A stretch of DNA of 64,000 bases. It comes from Nonomuraea coxensis DSM 45129 (GTDB lineage: Bacteria; Actinomycetota; Actinomycetes; Streptosporangiales; Streptosporangiaceae). Below, piece by piece: positions 55,756-64,000 of this stretch (positions are counted from its first letter, which is position 1; each line of letters starts with the position of its first letter). The notes beneath the pieces were generated by a model. That model saw only the letters and a list, made by a program, of their open reading frames with translations, made no database searches and was not told the DNA's origin. The stretch is from NCBI RefSeq assembly GCF_019397265.1, contig NZ_CP068985.1, forward strand, positions 2,150,501-2,214,500, in the 5' to 3' direction. Both the position numbers and the translations under genes were made by a program.

Positions 55756-58341
55756 TCATGAGAGGTCTCCGGCGCGCAGCGCGGCGCCGAGGCCGCGCCG
55801 CCGGTCGAGCGCGGTGTGCGCGTACGCGCCGAGCACCGCGACCAGGGCCAGCCCGGCCGCCAGCGCGCCCGGCGTGAGCAGGTCGGGGGAGTAGCCGCCG
55901 ACGGGCAGGTCCCCGGCGTACGCGGACAGGTCGACGCCGGGGCCGAGCGCGGCCGGCAGCGCCAGCCCCAGCCCGAACCCGACGAGCGCCGTCACCAGCA
56001 CCATCGGCAGCACCTCCAGCATGGTGAGCCGCTGAGCCTGCCGGTCCGAGAGCCCGAGCGTACGCAGGAACGCCACCGCCCTCGCCCGGTCGGCGGCCCC
56101 CACGACCAGCGACAGGATCACCGCCAGGAGCGCGTAGAGCGCCAGCGCCCCGGTCACCACGACCAGCGTCGTCAGGACCGCGCCGGTGAGCGGATCGTCC
56201 TGGATGGCGGCCAGCGCCTCCGCCCGGGACGCGACGGTGGCCGACGGGACCAGCCGGGCCAGCTCGGCCGGCGCGACGTCGCCCTTGATCAGCAGCAGGT
56301 TGACGGCCGGCCGGGTCAGCACGTTCAGCGGCAGGACGACGAACTTCCCGCTGGACGCGAAGCCGGGCACCGCGTCGATCGCGCCCGCCACCTTGGCCTT
56401 GATCCGCGTCTGCCAGCCGACGTCGAGCGTCCCGCGGTCCCGCAGCTCGGGCGAGACCAGCGCGGACGGTCCCGCGGGCAGCTCGGGCAGGCCGATGGGC
56501 GCGCCGGCGAGCAGCCGCCGCCACTGGGCGACGTCCACGGCGATGGCTTCGGCGCGCTCGCTGGAGTAGCCGAGCTGCACCCGCGCGGTCTGGGCGGTCA
56601 CGACCTGTTCGACGCCCGGCGTCGCGCGGATCCGGTCGATCGTCGCGGCCGGGATCTCGATCGTCGAGGTGATCGTGATGGGCGCGCCCACCTGCTGCCA
56701 GGACGCCAGCCGCTGGGTCCCGGTGATGCCGTCCGAGATCACCGCCGCGAACACCGACACGGCGAGCGCGGGCAGCAGGATCAGCACCGGCAGCCCGCCG
56801 GCCGCGCGGGCCCGCGCCGCCCGGGTCAGCCCCAGGAACGGCACCGCCGACCTCCCGCGCGCGGCGAGCCGGACGAGCAGCCGCAGCGGGTACGGGTAGC
56901 ACCGCACCGTGACCAGCGCCGCCGCCAGCGTCAGCGCGATCGGCACCAGCAGCAGGAACGGGTCCAGCCCTGCCTCCGCCGACAGCCCGCGCGCCCGCAG
57001 CAGGTACGCCCCCGCCAGCGCGAGCACCACGACCAGCGCCTCCACCGTGATCCGCCGCGCGGAGGGCCGGGCGGCCGCCACGTCGTCGCGCCGCTCGTGC
57101 AGCGGCGTCCGGTGGGCGAGCGCCACCCGCGCCGCCCCGAATCCCACGCCCGCGACCAGCACGAACGCCGGTCCGAGATGCGCGAGCGGCAGCACGGGGC
57201 CGGGGACGAGGAAGGCGAGGGCGTACCCGGCGAGCGCGGCGGGGACGACCGCCGTCGCGGTGAGCGCCGCGCCCGTTCCCGCCACCTGCCGCAGCGAGCC
57301 GCCACGGGCGCGGGCGAGCGCGAGCGCCCGGTCCAGACGGTCGGTGAGCAGCCGCACGCCGAGCACGATCACGCCGAGCGCGACCGCGAGCAGCCCGGCG
57401 AGCACCAGGTACATGACGGTCTGCGCGGTGGCCAGCGCCGCCGTGAAGTCGCCGAGCGTCTTGGGCAGCCCGGTCTCCAGCCGGTAGGGGGTGGACGCCG
57501 TGGCCTGGAGGCTCAGCACGCGTTCGAACTCGGTGACGCCCGCCTCGATGCCGGGCACGGCGAGCGCGCTCGCGGTCCGCCCGTTCAGCGGCAGCACCCA
57601 GCGGTAGGTCAGGTTGCGGGACTCGCCGCTCAGCGCGGTGAGCGCGGCGTCCGAGATGAGGGTCGTGGTGTGGAACTCGAAGTCCAGCTTGCCGGGCGGC
57701 TGCAGCTTCGTGACGTGCAGGATGTCGGTGTTGTGGGTCCAGTAGCGGTCGGCGGGGTCCTTGGCGCGGAAGACGCCGACGATCCGCACGGCGGCGTAGT
57801 CGCTCTCGCCGAGCGTGCGGGTGTCGCCGACGCGCAGGTTCATCTGATCCAGGGCCTCTTCGACGACGCCCACCTCGAACAGGGGGATCGGCTTCCCCTG
57901 GAAGCGCGTGGTGGAGGGCGCGCCGGGCGCGCGGCCCGCCACCCAGTCCACCCGCCGGTCGGCGTCGGACAGCCAGCCCAGGTTGATGTAGGTGTTCCCG
58001 CCGGTCCCGGTGACGGGCGTGAGGCTGGTCTTGGCGCTCATGTGCCCGGCGGGGGCGACCAGGGGCCGCAGCGCGGCGGGCAGCAGCGCCCGCCAGCGCC
58101 GCTCGCGCTCGGCGAACGCGGCGGGCTCGTGCAGGTCCTCGCGGGGCGAGCGGGACTCGCCCGCCACCGTCAGGTCCGTACGCACCGCGGGCGCGGTGGT
58201 CAGCGCGCGTTGCAGCGCCCGGTCGAAGGCCGCCTGCGTGGCCCGGGGCAGCCCCGACACCAGCAGGCAGGCGAGCGCGGTCAGCACGAAGAGCACGACG
58301 AGCGCGCCCGCGTGCGCCCGGGCCAGCAGCGGGATCCTCAC
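55756..58341 (-). CDS. FtsX-type ABC transporter permease
   Basis: The 861-residue membrane protein has an N-terminal transmembrane helix (GALVVLFVLTALACLLVSG), a large extracellular region, and FtsX core helix groups (VMYLVLAGLLAVALGVIVLG and LALYALLAVILSLVVG) with a second extracellular part, ending in TALDRRRGLGAALRAGDLS. The GTG start overlaps the preceding permease stop by four bases. Such large two-module permeases belong to MacB/FtsX-type exporters or extracytoplasmic lipid or lipoprotein handlers. Confidence 0.85.
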   Translation of the reverse strand: MRIPLLARAHAGALVVLFVLTALACLLVSGLPRATQAAFDRALQRALTTAPAVRTDLTVAGESRSPREDLHEPAAFAERERRWRALLPAALRPLVAPAGHMSAKTSLTPVTGTGGNTYINLGWLSDADRRVDWVAGRAPGAPSTTRFQGKPIPLFEVGVVEEALDQMNLRVGDTRTLGESDYAAVRIVGVFRAKDPADRYWTHNTDILHVTKLQPPGKLDFEFHTTTLISDAALTALSGESRNLTYRWVLPLNGRTASALAVPGIEAGVTEFERVLSLQATASTPYRLETGLPKTLGDFTAALATAQTVMYLVLAGLLAVALGVIVLGVRLLTDRLDRALALARARGGSLRQVAGTGAALTATAVVPAALAGYALAFLVPGPVLPLAHLGPAFVLVAGVGFGAARVALAHRTPLHERRDDVAAARPSARRITVEALVVVLALAGAYLLRARGLSAEAGLDPFLLLVPIALTLAAALVTVRCYPYPLRLLVRLAARGRSAVPFLGLTRAARARAAGGLPVLILLPALAVSVFAAVISDGITGTQRLASWQQVGAPITITSTIEIPAATIDRIRATPGVEQVVTAQTARVQLGYSSERAEAIAVDVAQWRRLLAGAPIGLPELPAGPSALVSPELRDRGTLDVGWQTRIKAKVAGAIDAVPGFASSGKFVVLPLNVLTRPAVNLLLIKGDVAPAELARLVPSATVASRAEALAAIQDDPLTGAVLTTLVVVTGALALYALLAVILSLVVGAADRARAVAFLRTLGLSDRQAQRLTMLEVLPMVLVTALVGFGLGLALPAALGPGVDLSAYAGDLPVGGYSPDLLTPGALAAGLALVAVLGAYAHTALDRRRGLGAALRAGDLS

Positions 58342-61300
58342 CGGTCCTCCAGGATCTGCCCGCGCCGCAGGCGCCGCGCCAGCCCGGCGACGATGGCGAA
58401 CAGCACCGCCGCCACCAGCGCCAGCATCAGGCCCGTGGCGCCCCACGGGATCTCCAGCAGCACGCCGGGCGTGACGGCCGAGGCCTGCCCGGTCAGCACG
58501 ATGTGCGGCACCACCAGCGCTCCGACGGCCACGGCGAGCCCCGTGCCGGCGGCCAGCGACAGCCCGACGACGAACGCCTGCTCCACGGCCAGCAGCCCGA
58601 ACATCTGCCGCGAGCTGGTGCCGAGCGCCCGCAACACGGCGAACTCGGCCCTCCGCTCGCGCGCCGCGACGGCCGCGTTCACCAGGAAGCCGAGCGCGGC
58701 GAACACGAGGGCCGCGCCGAAGCCCAGCATCAGCGCCCCCTGCAGCCCGCTCGCGAGCGGGTCGTCGCGCAGCCGCGCCGCGAGCTCGCGCTCGTCGACG
58801 ACGCTGACGTCCCAGCCGGGCTGCTCGCGCAGCACAGCGCGGGCGGGCGCGGGGTCGGCGGCGGCCAGCCACCACTCGGTGGCCGGTCTCGGCGGCTGCG
58901 CCGCGCCCAGCTCGTACGCCTGCAACGTCCCCCAGTCGGCCAGCAGCGCCTTCTGCCCGGCCGCGGCCGTCGGCATGCTGTCCACCACGCCCACCACCGT
59001 GACCTGGAGCACCCGCCGGTCGATGCTGGCCGGCCCGGTCTGCCCGACGTCCAGCTTGAGCGAGGCGGCGAGGTCGGCGGTGAGCACCACCGGCAGCGGC
59101 CCCGGCGCGGCGCCCGGGCCGTAGGCCGCGGCGGCCGGCCGGTCGGTCGCGGCCACCGACAGCGCGGCGGCGGGCACCTCGCGGCCGTCCGCGCTGATCC
59201 CGGTCACCTTCACCGTGGCCTCCTCGCGGGACGCGCCCGCGATCAGGCCGCGCAGCGTCAGCGGGTAGCTGATCTTCCCTGACCGCCCGGCCAGCTCGCG
59301 CAGGTCGAGCTCCACCTGGTTGCCGCCGGCGCGCAGCGGGCCGAGCGGCAGGTCCCGCCACACGCCGAGCGCGTCGGAGAGCACCAGCCTGGCCGGCAGC
59401 GCGGCGTCCGCCTCGGCCCGCACGGTCAGCGTGGCGGGCTCGCCGGGCAGCGCCAGCCCGCCCGCCCGCTGCCCGGCGAGGGCGCGGGACAACCGGGCCA
59501 CGCTCTGCTCGGACAGGTCGGCCCGCAGGTGGAACAGCTCGCCGAGCCGGGCCGCGTCGAGGCCGAGCAGCAGCGCGCTCTCGCCGCTGACCTCGCTCTG
59601 CCCGCGGAAGGCGGGGGAGTGGGCGGTGACGCCGGGCAGTGCCGCGAACGCCGTGCCGCGCCCGAGCGCGCCCAGCTCCGGCCCGTCCGGCGGCCCGGAC
59701 AGCCGCAGGTCCGCCCCCGCCTGGTGGCGGGCTTGGTCGAGCTGGGAGGTCCGCCAGGTCGCCGCGGTGGCCAGCGAGACCACGCCGATGGCGATCGCCA
59801 TGGTGAGCAGCAGCGCGGGCCCCGCGTACGTGAGCGGCCGCCTGCTCACCTGCCAGGCTCCCAGCGCGGGGGCCAGCGTCCGCCGCCGCGAGGTGAGCCG
59901 GGCCGCGAGCCGCGACACCCGCGGCACCAGCCGCAGGCCCAGCATGCCGCCGGTGAGCAGGGCCAGCGCGGGCCCGGAGATGATCAGCGGGTCGATGCCG
60001 AGCCCGCCGCCCGCGGTCGTGGTGACCGGCGCGCCGTAGCGGCGGAGCTGCCAGATCGCGAGACCGGCCACCACCAGCAGCGCGAGGTCCGCGCCCGCCC
60101 GCTCGACCAGCCCACGCCCGCCGCCGCGCCCGCGCGCCGACTGCTCCTCCACGTACGTGCGCCGCGCTCCTGCCAGCGCCGGCAGCGCCAGCAGCACGGC
60201 CGCGGCCAGCGCCACCGCCGAGGAGACCAGGAACGTGCCCAGATCGGCCGACGGCGCGAGCCGGACGCCCGTGGACCTGATCCACGGCAGCTCGCCGACC
60301 AGCGCCAGCAGCGGCGGCCCGAGGAACGGCGCGACGACCGCGCACGGCAGCGCCACCAGCAGCGCCTCGCCACCGGCCAGCGCGGCCAGCCGGCCGGTGC
60401 CCGCGCCGCGCGAGCGCAGCAGCGCCACCTCCATGCGCCGGTGCTCGGCCAGCAGCCGGGCCGTGAGCATCAGCGCGTACGCCGCCAGCAACAGCAGCTG
60501 CAGCACCGGGATCAGCATCGTCGAGCGCGCCACCAGGGACGCCGTGTCGAGCTGGGTGAGGATCTCGGGCAGCCGTCCCGACGCCACGCAGCTCGGGCAG
60601 CCGCCCTCCTTGAGCCGCTCGCCGACCTGGCCGAGCGCGTCCGCCAGCGGGCGCAGCCGCTCCGGCGTGAGCGCGCCGAGGTCGGGCTCGGCGGTCCAGG
60701 TGGCGTTGACGCTCGTGGCGAAACGGTCGAGGAAGGTCTCGCGGGGGATCATCAGCGGGCCGTACGTGGTGAAGTCGCCGCGCTCGACGCCCCGGGTGAG
60801 CAGCGGCTCGTTCGCCCAGCGCTCGCCCGCGGGGTCAGTGAGCTGGAAGACGCCGACCACCCGCACGGTGACCGGGCGCGGGTCGAGCCGGCCCTTGGTG
60901 GTGAACTCGCGGCCGACCTCGAAGCCGGCGGCCGAGGCGGCGGGCAGCGAGAGGGCCGCCTCGACGGCCGGGCCGCCGGGACGCGGCCAGCTTCCCGAGA
61001 CGAGCCTCGCGTGCCGGTCGAGCCCGTCGTAGCTGCCGAACCTGATCAGCTCGGGCTGCGGCTCGCCGTCCTGGCCCGGCATGACGTAGGAGTCGGAGCG
61101 GAAGCTGGTGCCGATCGCCGGGGCGGCGCCGTAGGCGCGGGTGAGCTCGTCGCGGACCGCGCGGTCGTAGGTGGGGAAGGTCTCCCCGGTGACGGGGGCG
61201 CTGATGACGGCGGCGGTCTGGCGGAACGAGGCGGTCTCCATCGTCCGGCGGACGCCCGCGTCGGCGATGGAGGAGGCGTACATCGTCAGCGCCACCAGCG

Positions 61301-61388
61301 TGGTGGTGGCCAGCAGGATCGCCCCGAACGCGGCCAGCAGGAGCAGCGGCTCGCTGAACGCGCGCTTGACGACCAGCGGCCCCCGCAT
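58338..61388 (-). CDS. FtsX-type ABC transporter permease
   Basis: The 1016-residue membrane protein has an N-terminal transmembrane helix (LLLLAAFGAILLATTTLVALTMYA, quoted as family-like), a large extracellular domain, a group of four or so helices in the middle, a second extracellular domain and a final FtsX group (LMLGFGAALVFAALGFLVNAAVAARERRAEFAVLRALGTS). It starts at ATG 61388 after GAGGGGGATC and is the first gene of the exporter unit. Its substrate is not predictable from sequence. Confidence 0.85.
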   Translation of the reverse strand: MRGPLVVKRAFSEPLLLLAAFGAILLATTTLVALTMYASSIADAGVRRTMETASFRQTAAVISAPVTGETFPTYDRAVRDELTRAYGAAPAIGTSFRSDSYVMPGQDGEPQPELIRFGSYDGLDRHARLVSGSWPRPGGPAVEAALSLPAASAAGFEVGREFTTKGRLDPRPVTVRVVGVFQLTDPAGERWANEPLLTRGVERGDFTTYGPLMIPRETFLDRFATSVNATWTAEPDLGALTPERLRPLADALGQVGERLKEGGCPSCVASGRLPEILTQLDTASLVARSTMLIPVLQLLLLAAYALMLTARLLAEHRRMEVALLRSRGAGTGRLAALAGGEALLVALPCAVVAPFLGPPLLALVGELPWIRSTGVRLAPSADLGTFLVSSAVALAAAVLLALPALAGARRTYVEEQSARGRGGGRGLVERAGADLALLVVAGLAIWQLRRYGAPVTTTAGGGLGIDPLIISGPALALLTGGMLGLRLVPRVSRLAARLTSRRRTLAPALGAWQVSRRPLTYAGPALLLTMAIAIGVVSLATAATWRTSQLDQARHQAGADLRLSGPPDGPELGALGRGTAFAALPGVTAHSPAFRGQSEVSGESALLLGLDAARLGELFHLRADLSEQSVARLSRALAGQRAGGLALPGEPATLTVRAEADAALPARLVLSDALGVWRDLPLGPLRAGGNQVELDLRELAGRSGKISYPLTLRGLIAGASREEATVKVTGISADGREVPAAALSVAATDRPAAAAYGPGAAPGPLPVVLTADLAASLKLDVGQTGPASIDRRVLQVTVVGVVDSMPTAAAGQKALLADWGTLQAYELGAAQPPRPATEWWLAAADPAPARAVLREQPGWDVSVVDERELAARLRDDPLASGLQGALMLGFGAALVFAALGFLVNAAVAARERRAEFAVLRALGTSSRQMFGLLAVEQAFVVGLSLAAGTGLAVAVGALVVPHIVLTGQASAVTPGVLLEIPWGATGLMLALVAAVLFAIVAGLARRLRRGQILEDR

Positions 61389-61522
61389 CCGATCCCCCTC
61401 TTGTCCGTTGAGTGCACCTTCGGGGAGGGGCCAGGACGCAATCAAGGTGATCTCAGGAACGGTGACTCACCCGATACGGCCGTGTGATATCGAAACCGTG
61501 ACGAAACCATGGAGAAAACGAG

Positions 61523-61574
61523 AACGCCGCCCCCTATGGGAGCGGCGTCCGGACAGGCCCGGTGTGCCGGGCCT
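61523..61574 (-). terminator. Two hairpins after rpsT
   Basis: AGGCCCGG-TGTG-CCGGGCCT (61555-61574) follows the rpsT stop by about 10 bases. Further on, ACGCCGC/GCGGCGT around 61524-61547 is followed on the minus strand by TTCTCGTTTTC. Together they look like an rpsT terminator. Confidence 0.75.
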
Positions 61575-61583
61575 TGGGTGGCC

Positions 61584-61853
61584 TTACTTGGCGGCCAGAG
61601 CGGCGGCCTGCCTGGCGATGGCCGACTTGCGGTTGGCGGCCTGGTTCTTGTGGATGACGCCCTTGCTGACGGCCTTGTCGAGCTGGCGGGCGGCCACCCG
61701 CTGCAGCGCGGCGGCCTGCTCCACGTCGCCCTGCTCGGCGGCCTCGCGGAACTTGCGGACGGCCGTCTTCAGAGAGGACTTGACCGCCTTGTTGCGCAGA
61801 CGAGCCTTCTCGTTCTGCTTGTTGCGCTTGATCTGGGACTTGATGTTCGCCAC
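61584..61853 (-). CDS. rpsT: 30S ribosomal protein S20
   Basis: The 89-residue basic ribosomal protein reads [34 protein letters not shown] at the N terminus (quoted as a short family match) and ends [12 protein letters not shown]. The GTG start (61851-61853) follows a GAGG ribosome site. Usually it follows holA; here the neighbour is the ABC exporter. Confidence 0.95.
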   Translation of the reverse strand: MANIKSQIKRNKQNEKARLRNKAVKSSLKTAVRKFREAAEQGDVEQAAALQRVAARQLDKAVSKGVIHKNQAANRKSAIARQAAALAAK

Positions 61854-61987
61854 GAAGAAGCCTCGGTGAAAGTCTGAGTGATGGATGGGGCGCGCGGGCT
61901 CGAGAGAGGGCGCGCCACACACGCAGTTGAACAGATTACCAATAACCCAGGCGGCTCCTCAAATCAACAGCCTGGGCGAACGGGCTG

Positions 61988-62986
61988 CTACGAGTGTACG
62001 GCCATCCAGCCGGTCATGTACTCCCGCCAGTCCTCCTCCGTGGCGGCGAAGTCCACGTACAGGGCCAGGCCGAAGCGTTCGCGCGGGCCGTGCCCGGTCA
62101 GCGCCAGGCGGGCGCCCTCGGCGGCGGCGGCGACGCTCTCGGCCGCGTCCAGCCAGGGCAGGCCATGGTCGTGGTAGGCGGGCGCGCCGATGAGCAGGTG
62201 CGTGCCCGCCGGCGTCAGGTCCAGGGCCAGTTCCGCCTGGCGGGCGACATGCCCGCCGTAGAGGGACCGCGCGGGGGTGCCGGAGTCGTACGTCATGACG
62301 GCGACCTGGTCCACGCGGGCCGCGACCTGCTGGAAGAACCCCGGAGACCAGTACTTGTCGTGGCCGAGCACGGCCCGCGCGGTCAGGCGCAGACCGGGGT
62401 ACGGCTCGATCTGGGGCACCGACGTGGACAGCAGCCCGGTGTGCCGCCGGGTGCGGTCGAGCAGGTCGAGGAACTCGGTGTCGCCGTCGCCGACGGGCTC
62501 GAAGTTGTAGTGGACGCCGTCGTAGCCCTGCTTCATGACGGCGGCCACGCCGGCCAGGACGTTGTCGCGGGACGTGGGGTCGTCGAGGTCGAGGGCGTTC
62601 TCGACGGATTGGCCGAGCCAGGCGGAGACGCGGACGTTCGGCAGATACTTATGCATCCACTGGACGAAATTTCGGGCGTTAGGGTACTTGGCGGGATCGA
62701 GGCGGCCGTCCTCAGCGAAAGGTCCGGAATGGACGTACACGTCCTTGATCCCCGTCGCGCCCAGCCGCCGCGCCAGCCGCTCGACGTCCGCCTCCCCGCG
62801 CCGGCCGTCCACCCACATGTGTCCCAGCCACAGGGCGTCGTCTCCCGTGCTCTTCGCCCACGCGGCCGGGGCACCGGTAAACTGGACGCGGAGCGCGGCG
62901 GCGAGCAGGCCGGCCGGCGCGACCACGACGACCAAGGCCAGCGCGAGCAGGCGCAGGCCGCGGCGGATGACGGTCCGGGTAATCAT
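61988..62986 (-). CDS. GH18-like TIM-barrel protein, membrane-anchored
   Basis: The 332-residue protein has an N-terminal hydrophobic anchor ([20 protein letters not shown]). The barrel has strands typical of GH18-type folds: [47 protein letters not shown] and LLIGAPAY. The FEP segment resembles the DxxDxDxE position but lacks the full catalytic motif, so enzymatic activity is not certain. Many actinobacteria carry such a gene of unknown role. It is divergent from lepA with only 14 bases between the two starts as drawn. Confidence 0.75.
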   Translation of the reverse strand: MITRTVIRRGLRLLALALVVVVAPAGLLAAALRVQFTGAPAAWAKSTGDDALWLGHMWVDGRRGEADVERLARRLGATGIKDVYVHSGPFAEDGRLDPAKYPNARNFVQWMHKYLPNVRVSAWLGQSVENALDLDDPTSRDNVLAGVAAVMKQGYDGVHYNFEPVGDGDTEFLDLLDRTRRHTGLLSTSVPQIEPYPGLRLTARAVLGHDKYWSPGFFQQVAARVDQVAVMTYDSGTPARSLYGGHVARQAELALDLTPAGTHLLIGAPAYHDHGLPWLDAAESVAAAAEGARLALTGHGPRERFGLALYVDFAATEEDWREYMTGWMAVHS

Positions 62987-63000
62987 CCGGGCATGTCACC

Positions 63001-64000
63001 ATGGAAGACTGCTTGACCTCAACCCTGTCGAAACGGACTTCGGTGCGCACTCAGCCTGGCCAGACCGACCCCGCGTTGATCCGCAACTTCTGCATCATCG
63101 CGCACATCGACCATGGCAAGTCGACCCTTGCCGACCGGATGCTGCAGATCACCGGGGTGGTCGACGACCGCTCCATGCGCGCCCAATACCTCGACCGGAT
63201 GGACATCGAGCGCGAGCGCGGCATCACCATCAAGTCGCAGGCGGTCCGCCTGCCGTGGGACGGCCACGTGCTCAACATGATCGACACGCCGGGTCACGTC
63301 GACTTCACCTACGAGGTCTCCCGGTCGCTCCAGGCGTGCGAGGGCGCGATCCTGCTGGTCGACGCGGCCCAGGGCATCGAGGCGCAGACGCTGGCCAACC
63401 TCTACCTGGCCATGAACGCCGACCTGAACATCATCCCGGTGCTCAACAAGATCGACCTGCCCGCCGCGCAGCCGGAGAAGTTCGCCGAGGAGCTGGCCGG
63501 GCTCATCGGCTGCGACCCGTCCGACGTGCTCAGGGTCTCGGGCAAGACCGGCGAGGGCGTGCGCGAGCTGCTCGACCACGTGGTGCAGACCATCCCCGCG
63601 CCCGTCGGCGACGCCGACGCCGCCGCGCGGGCGCTCATCTTCGACTCCGTCTACGACACCTACCGCGGCGTGGTCACCTACGTCCGGGTCGTGGACGGCC
63701 ACCTGGGCAAGCGCGAGCGCATCCTCATGATGTCGACCAGCGCCACCCACGAGACGCTGGAGATCGGCGTCATCTCGCCCGAGCCCAAGCCCGCCGACCT
63801 CGGCCTCGGCGTCGGCGAGGTGGGCTACCTCATCACCGGCGTCAAGGACGTCCGTCAGTCGCGGGTCGGCGACACCGTCACCTCCGCCGGCAAGCCCGCC
63901 CGCGCCATGCTGGCCGGCTACGAGCACCCGAAGCCGATGGTGTTCTCCGGCCTCTATCCGATCGACGGCGACGAATACCCCGAGCTGCGCGAGGCGCTCG
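63001..64000 (+). CDS. lepA: Elongation factor 4 (LepA), 3' end outside window
   Basis: LepA is a ribosome-associated GTPase that acts on stalled or mistranslocated ribosomes. The visible 333 residues carry the switch motifs: G1 [10 protein letters not shown]2 [11 protein letters not shown]3 DTPGHVDF and G4 NKIDLP, then the domain II segment. The protein continues past base 64000. ATG 63001 is the first in-frame start; TTG 63013 (GGAAG ahead) and GTG 63043 are alternatives, since this N terminus is variable. Confidence 0.93.
   Translation, partial: MEDCLTSTLSKRTSVRTQPGQTDPALIRNFCIIAHIDHGKSTLADRMLQITGVVDDRSMRAQYLDRMDIERERGITIKSQAVRLPWDGHVLNMIDTPGHVDFTYEVSRSLQACEGAILLVDAAQGIEAQTLANLYLAMNADLNIIPVLNKIDLPAAQPEKFAEELAGLIGCDPSDVLRVSGKTGEGVRELLDHVVQTIPAPVGDADAAARALIFDSVYDTYRGVVTYVRVVDGHLGKRERILMMSTSATHETLEIGVISPEPKPADLGLGVGEVGYLITGVKDVRQSRVGDTVTSAGKPARAMLAGYEHPKPMVFSGLYPIDGDEYPELREAL

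Noticed and set aside
58342..60345. Long open frame continuing the second permease upstream
   Set aside because: It overlaps the first permease in a shifted frame and has no family signal; the coupled GTG at 58341 is the natural start.

Overview
The window is about 72% GC by impression and reads as the chromosome of a high-GC Gram-positive actinobacterium. The conserved actinobacterial block rny ... miaB ... dapF-miaA ... hflX, the actinobacterial holA / rpsT / lepA set and the codon usage suggest a Streptosporangiales-type genome (Nonomuraea or a relative). That placement is inferred from gene order and protein resemblance, not from a search. No rRNA, tRNA, CRISPR array or prophage was seen.

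Layout. 1-1700: right part of an IS607-type transposon (serine recombinase end, intact tnpB, possible guide-RNA region) just upstream of rny. 2053-5671: RNase Y and, convergent, a prolyl-oligopeptidase-type S9 peptidase with an 18-bp minisatellite in its linker. 5789-10039: a gluABCD-type glutamate/polar amino acid ABC importer plus a second binding lipoprotein whose signal-peptide frame is broken by one base. 10177-12361: miaB and a secreted HNH nuclease-like lipoprotein. 12395-20497: dimethylglycine oxidase and heterotetrameric sarcosine oxidase (betaine to glycine demethylation) with a divergent regulator. 20512-24359: an SDR, a large unknown protein and an SCO6745-like protein. 24409-28273: dapF, miaA, ogt, rnz and an extradiol-dioxygenase-like protein. 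28325-34071: a PEP mutase-like enzyme, secreted or membrane proteins of unknown role, and a two-component system with a PepSY protein. 34091-40995: one operon aceB-glcDEF-iclR-iclR for glycolate/glyoxylate use. 41150-45977: a DUF4097 lipoprotein, hflX, a small coupled ORF, hutI and degV. 45984-51473: minisatellite, comEA, comEC and holA. 51631-61388: a secreted nuclease and a four-gene FtsX-type ABC exporter, lying between holA and rpsT. 61584-64000: rpsT, a GH18-like membrane protein and the start of lepA.

How the genes fit together. Several catabolic routes converge on C2/C1 metabolism. DmgO and SoxBDA strip methyl groups to give glycine. GlcDEF oxidise glycolate to glyoxylate, and AceB condenses glyoxylate with acetyl-CoA to malate, next to two IclR regulators and a pair of 15-bp palindromes. 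HutI belongs to histidine degradation to glutamate, and the Glu transporter imports acidic amino acids.

The best leads are: 11-bp-phased CTTAG-type repeats in both promoters flanking the two-component system; an AbrB-like domain fused to an ABC ATPase; a 32-codon ORF translationally coupled to hutI; the one-base frame break in the second glutamate-binding lipoprotein; a fused sarcosine oxidase alpha-gamma chain; and an unusual number of minisatellite-like repeats.
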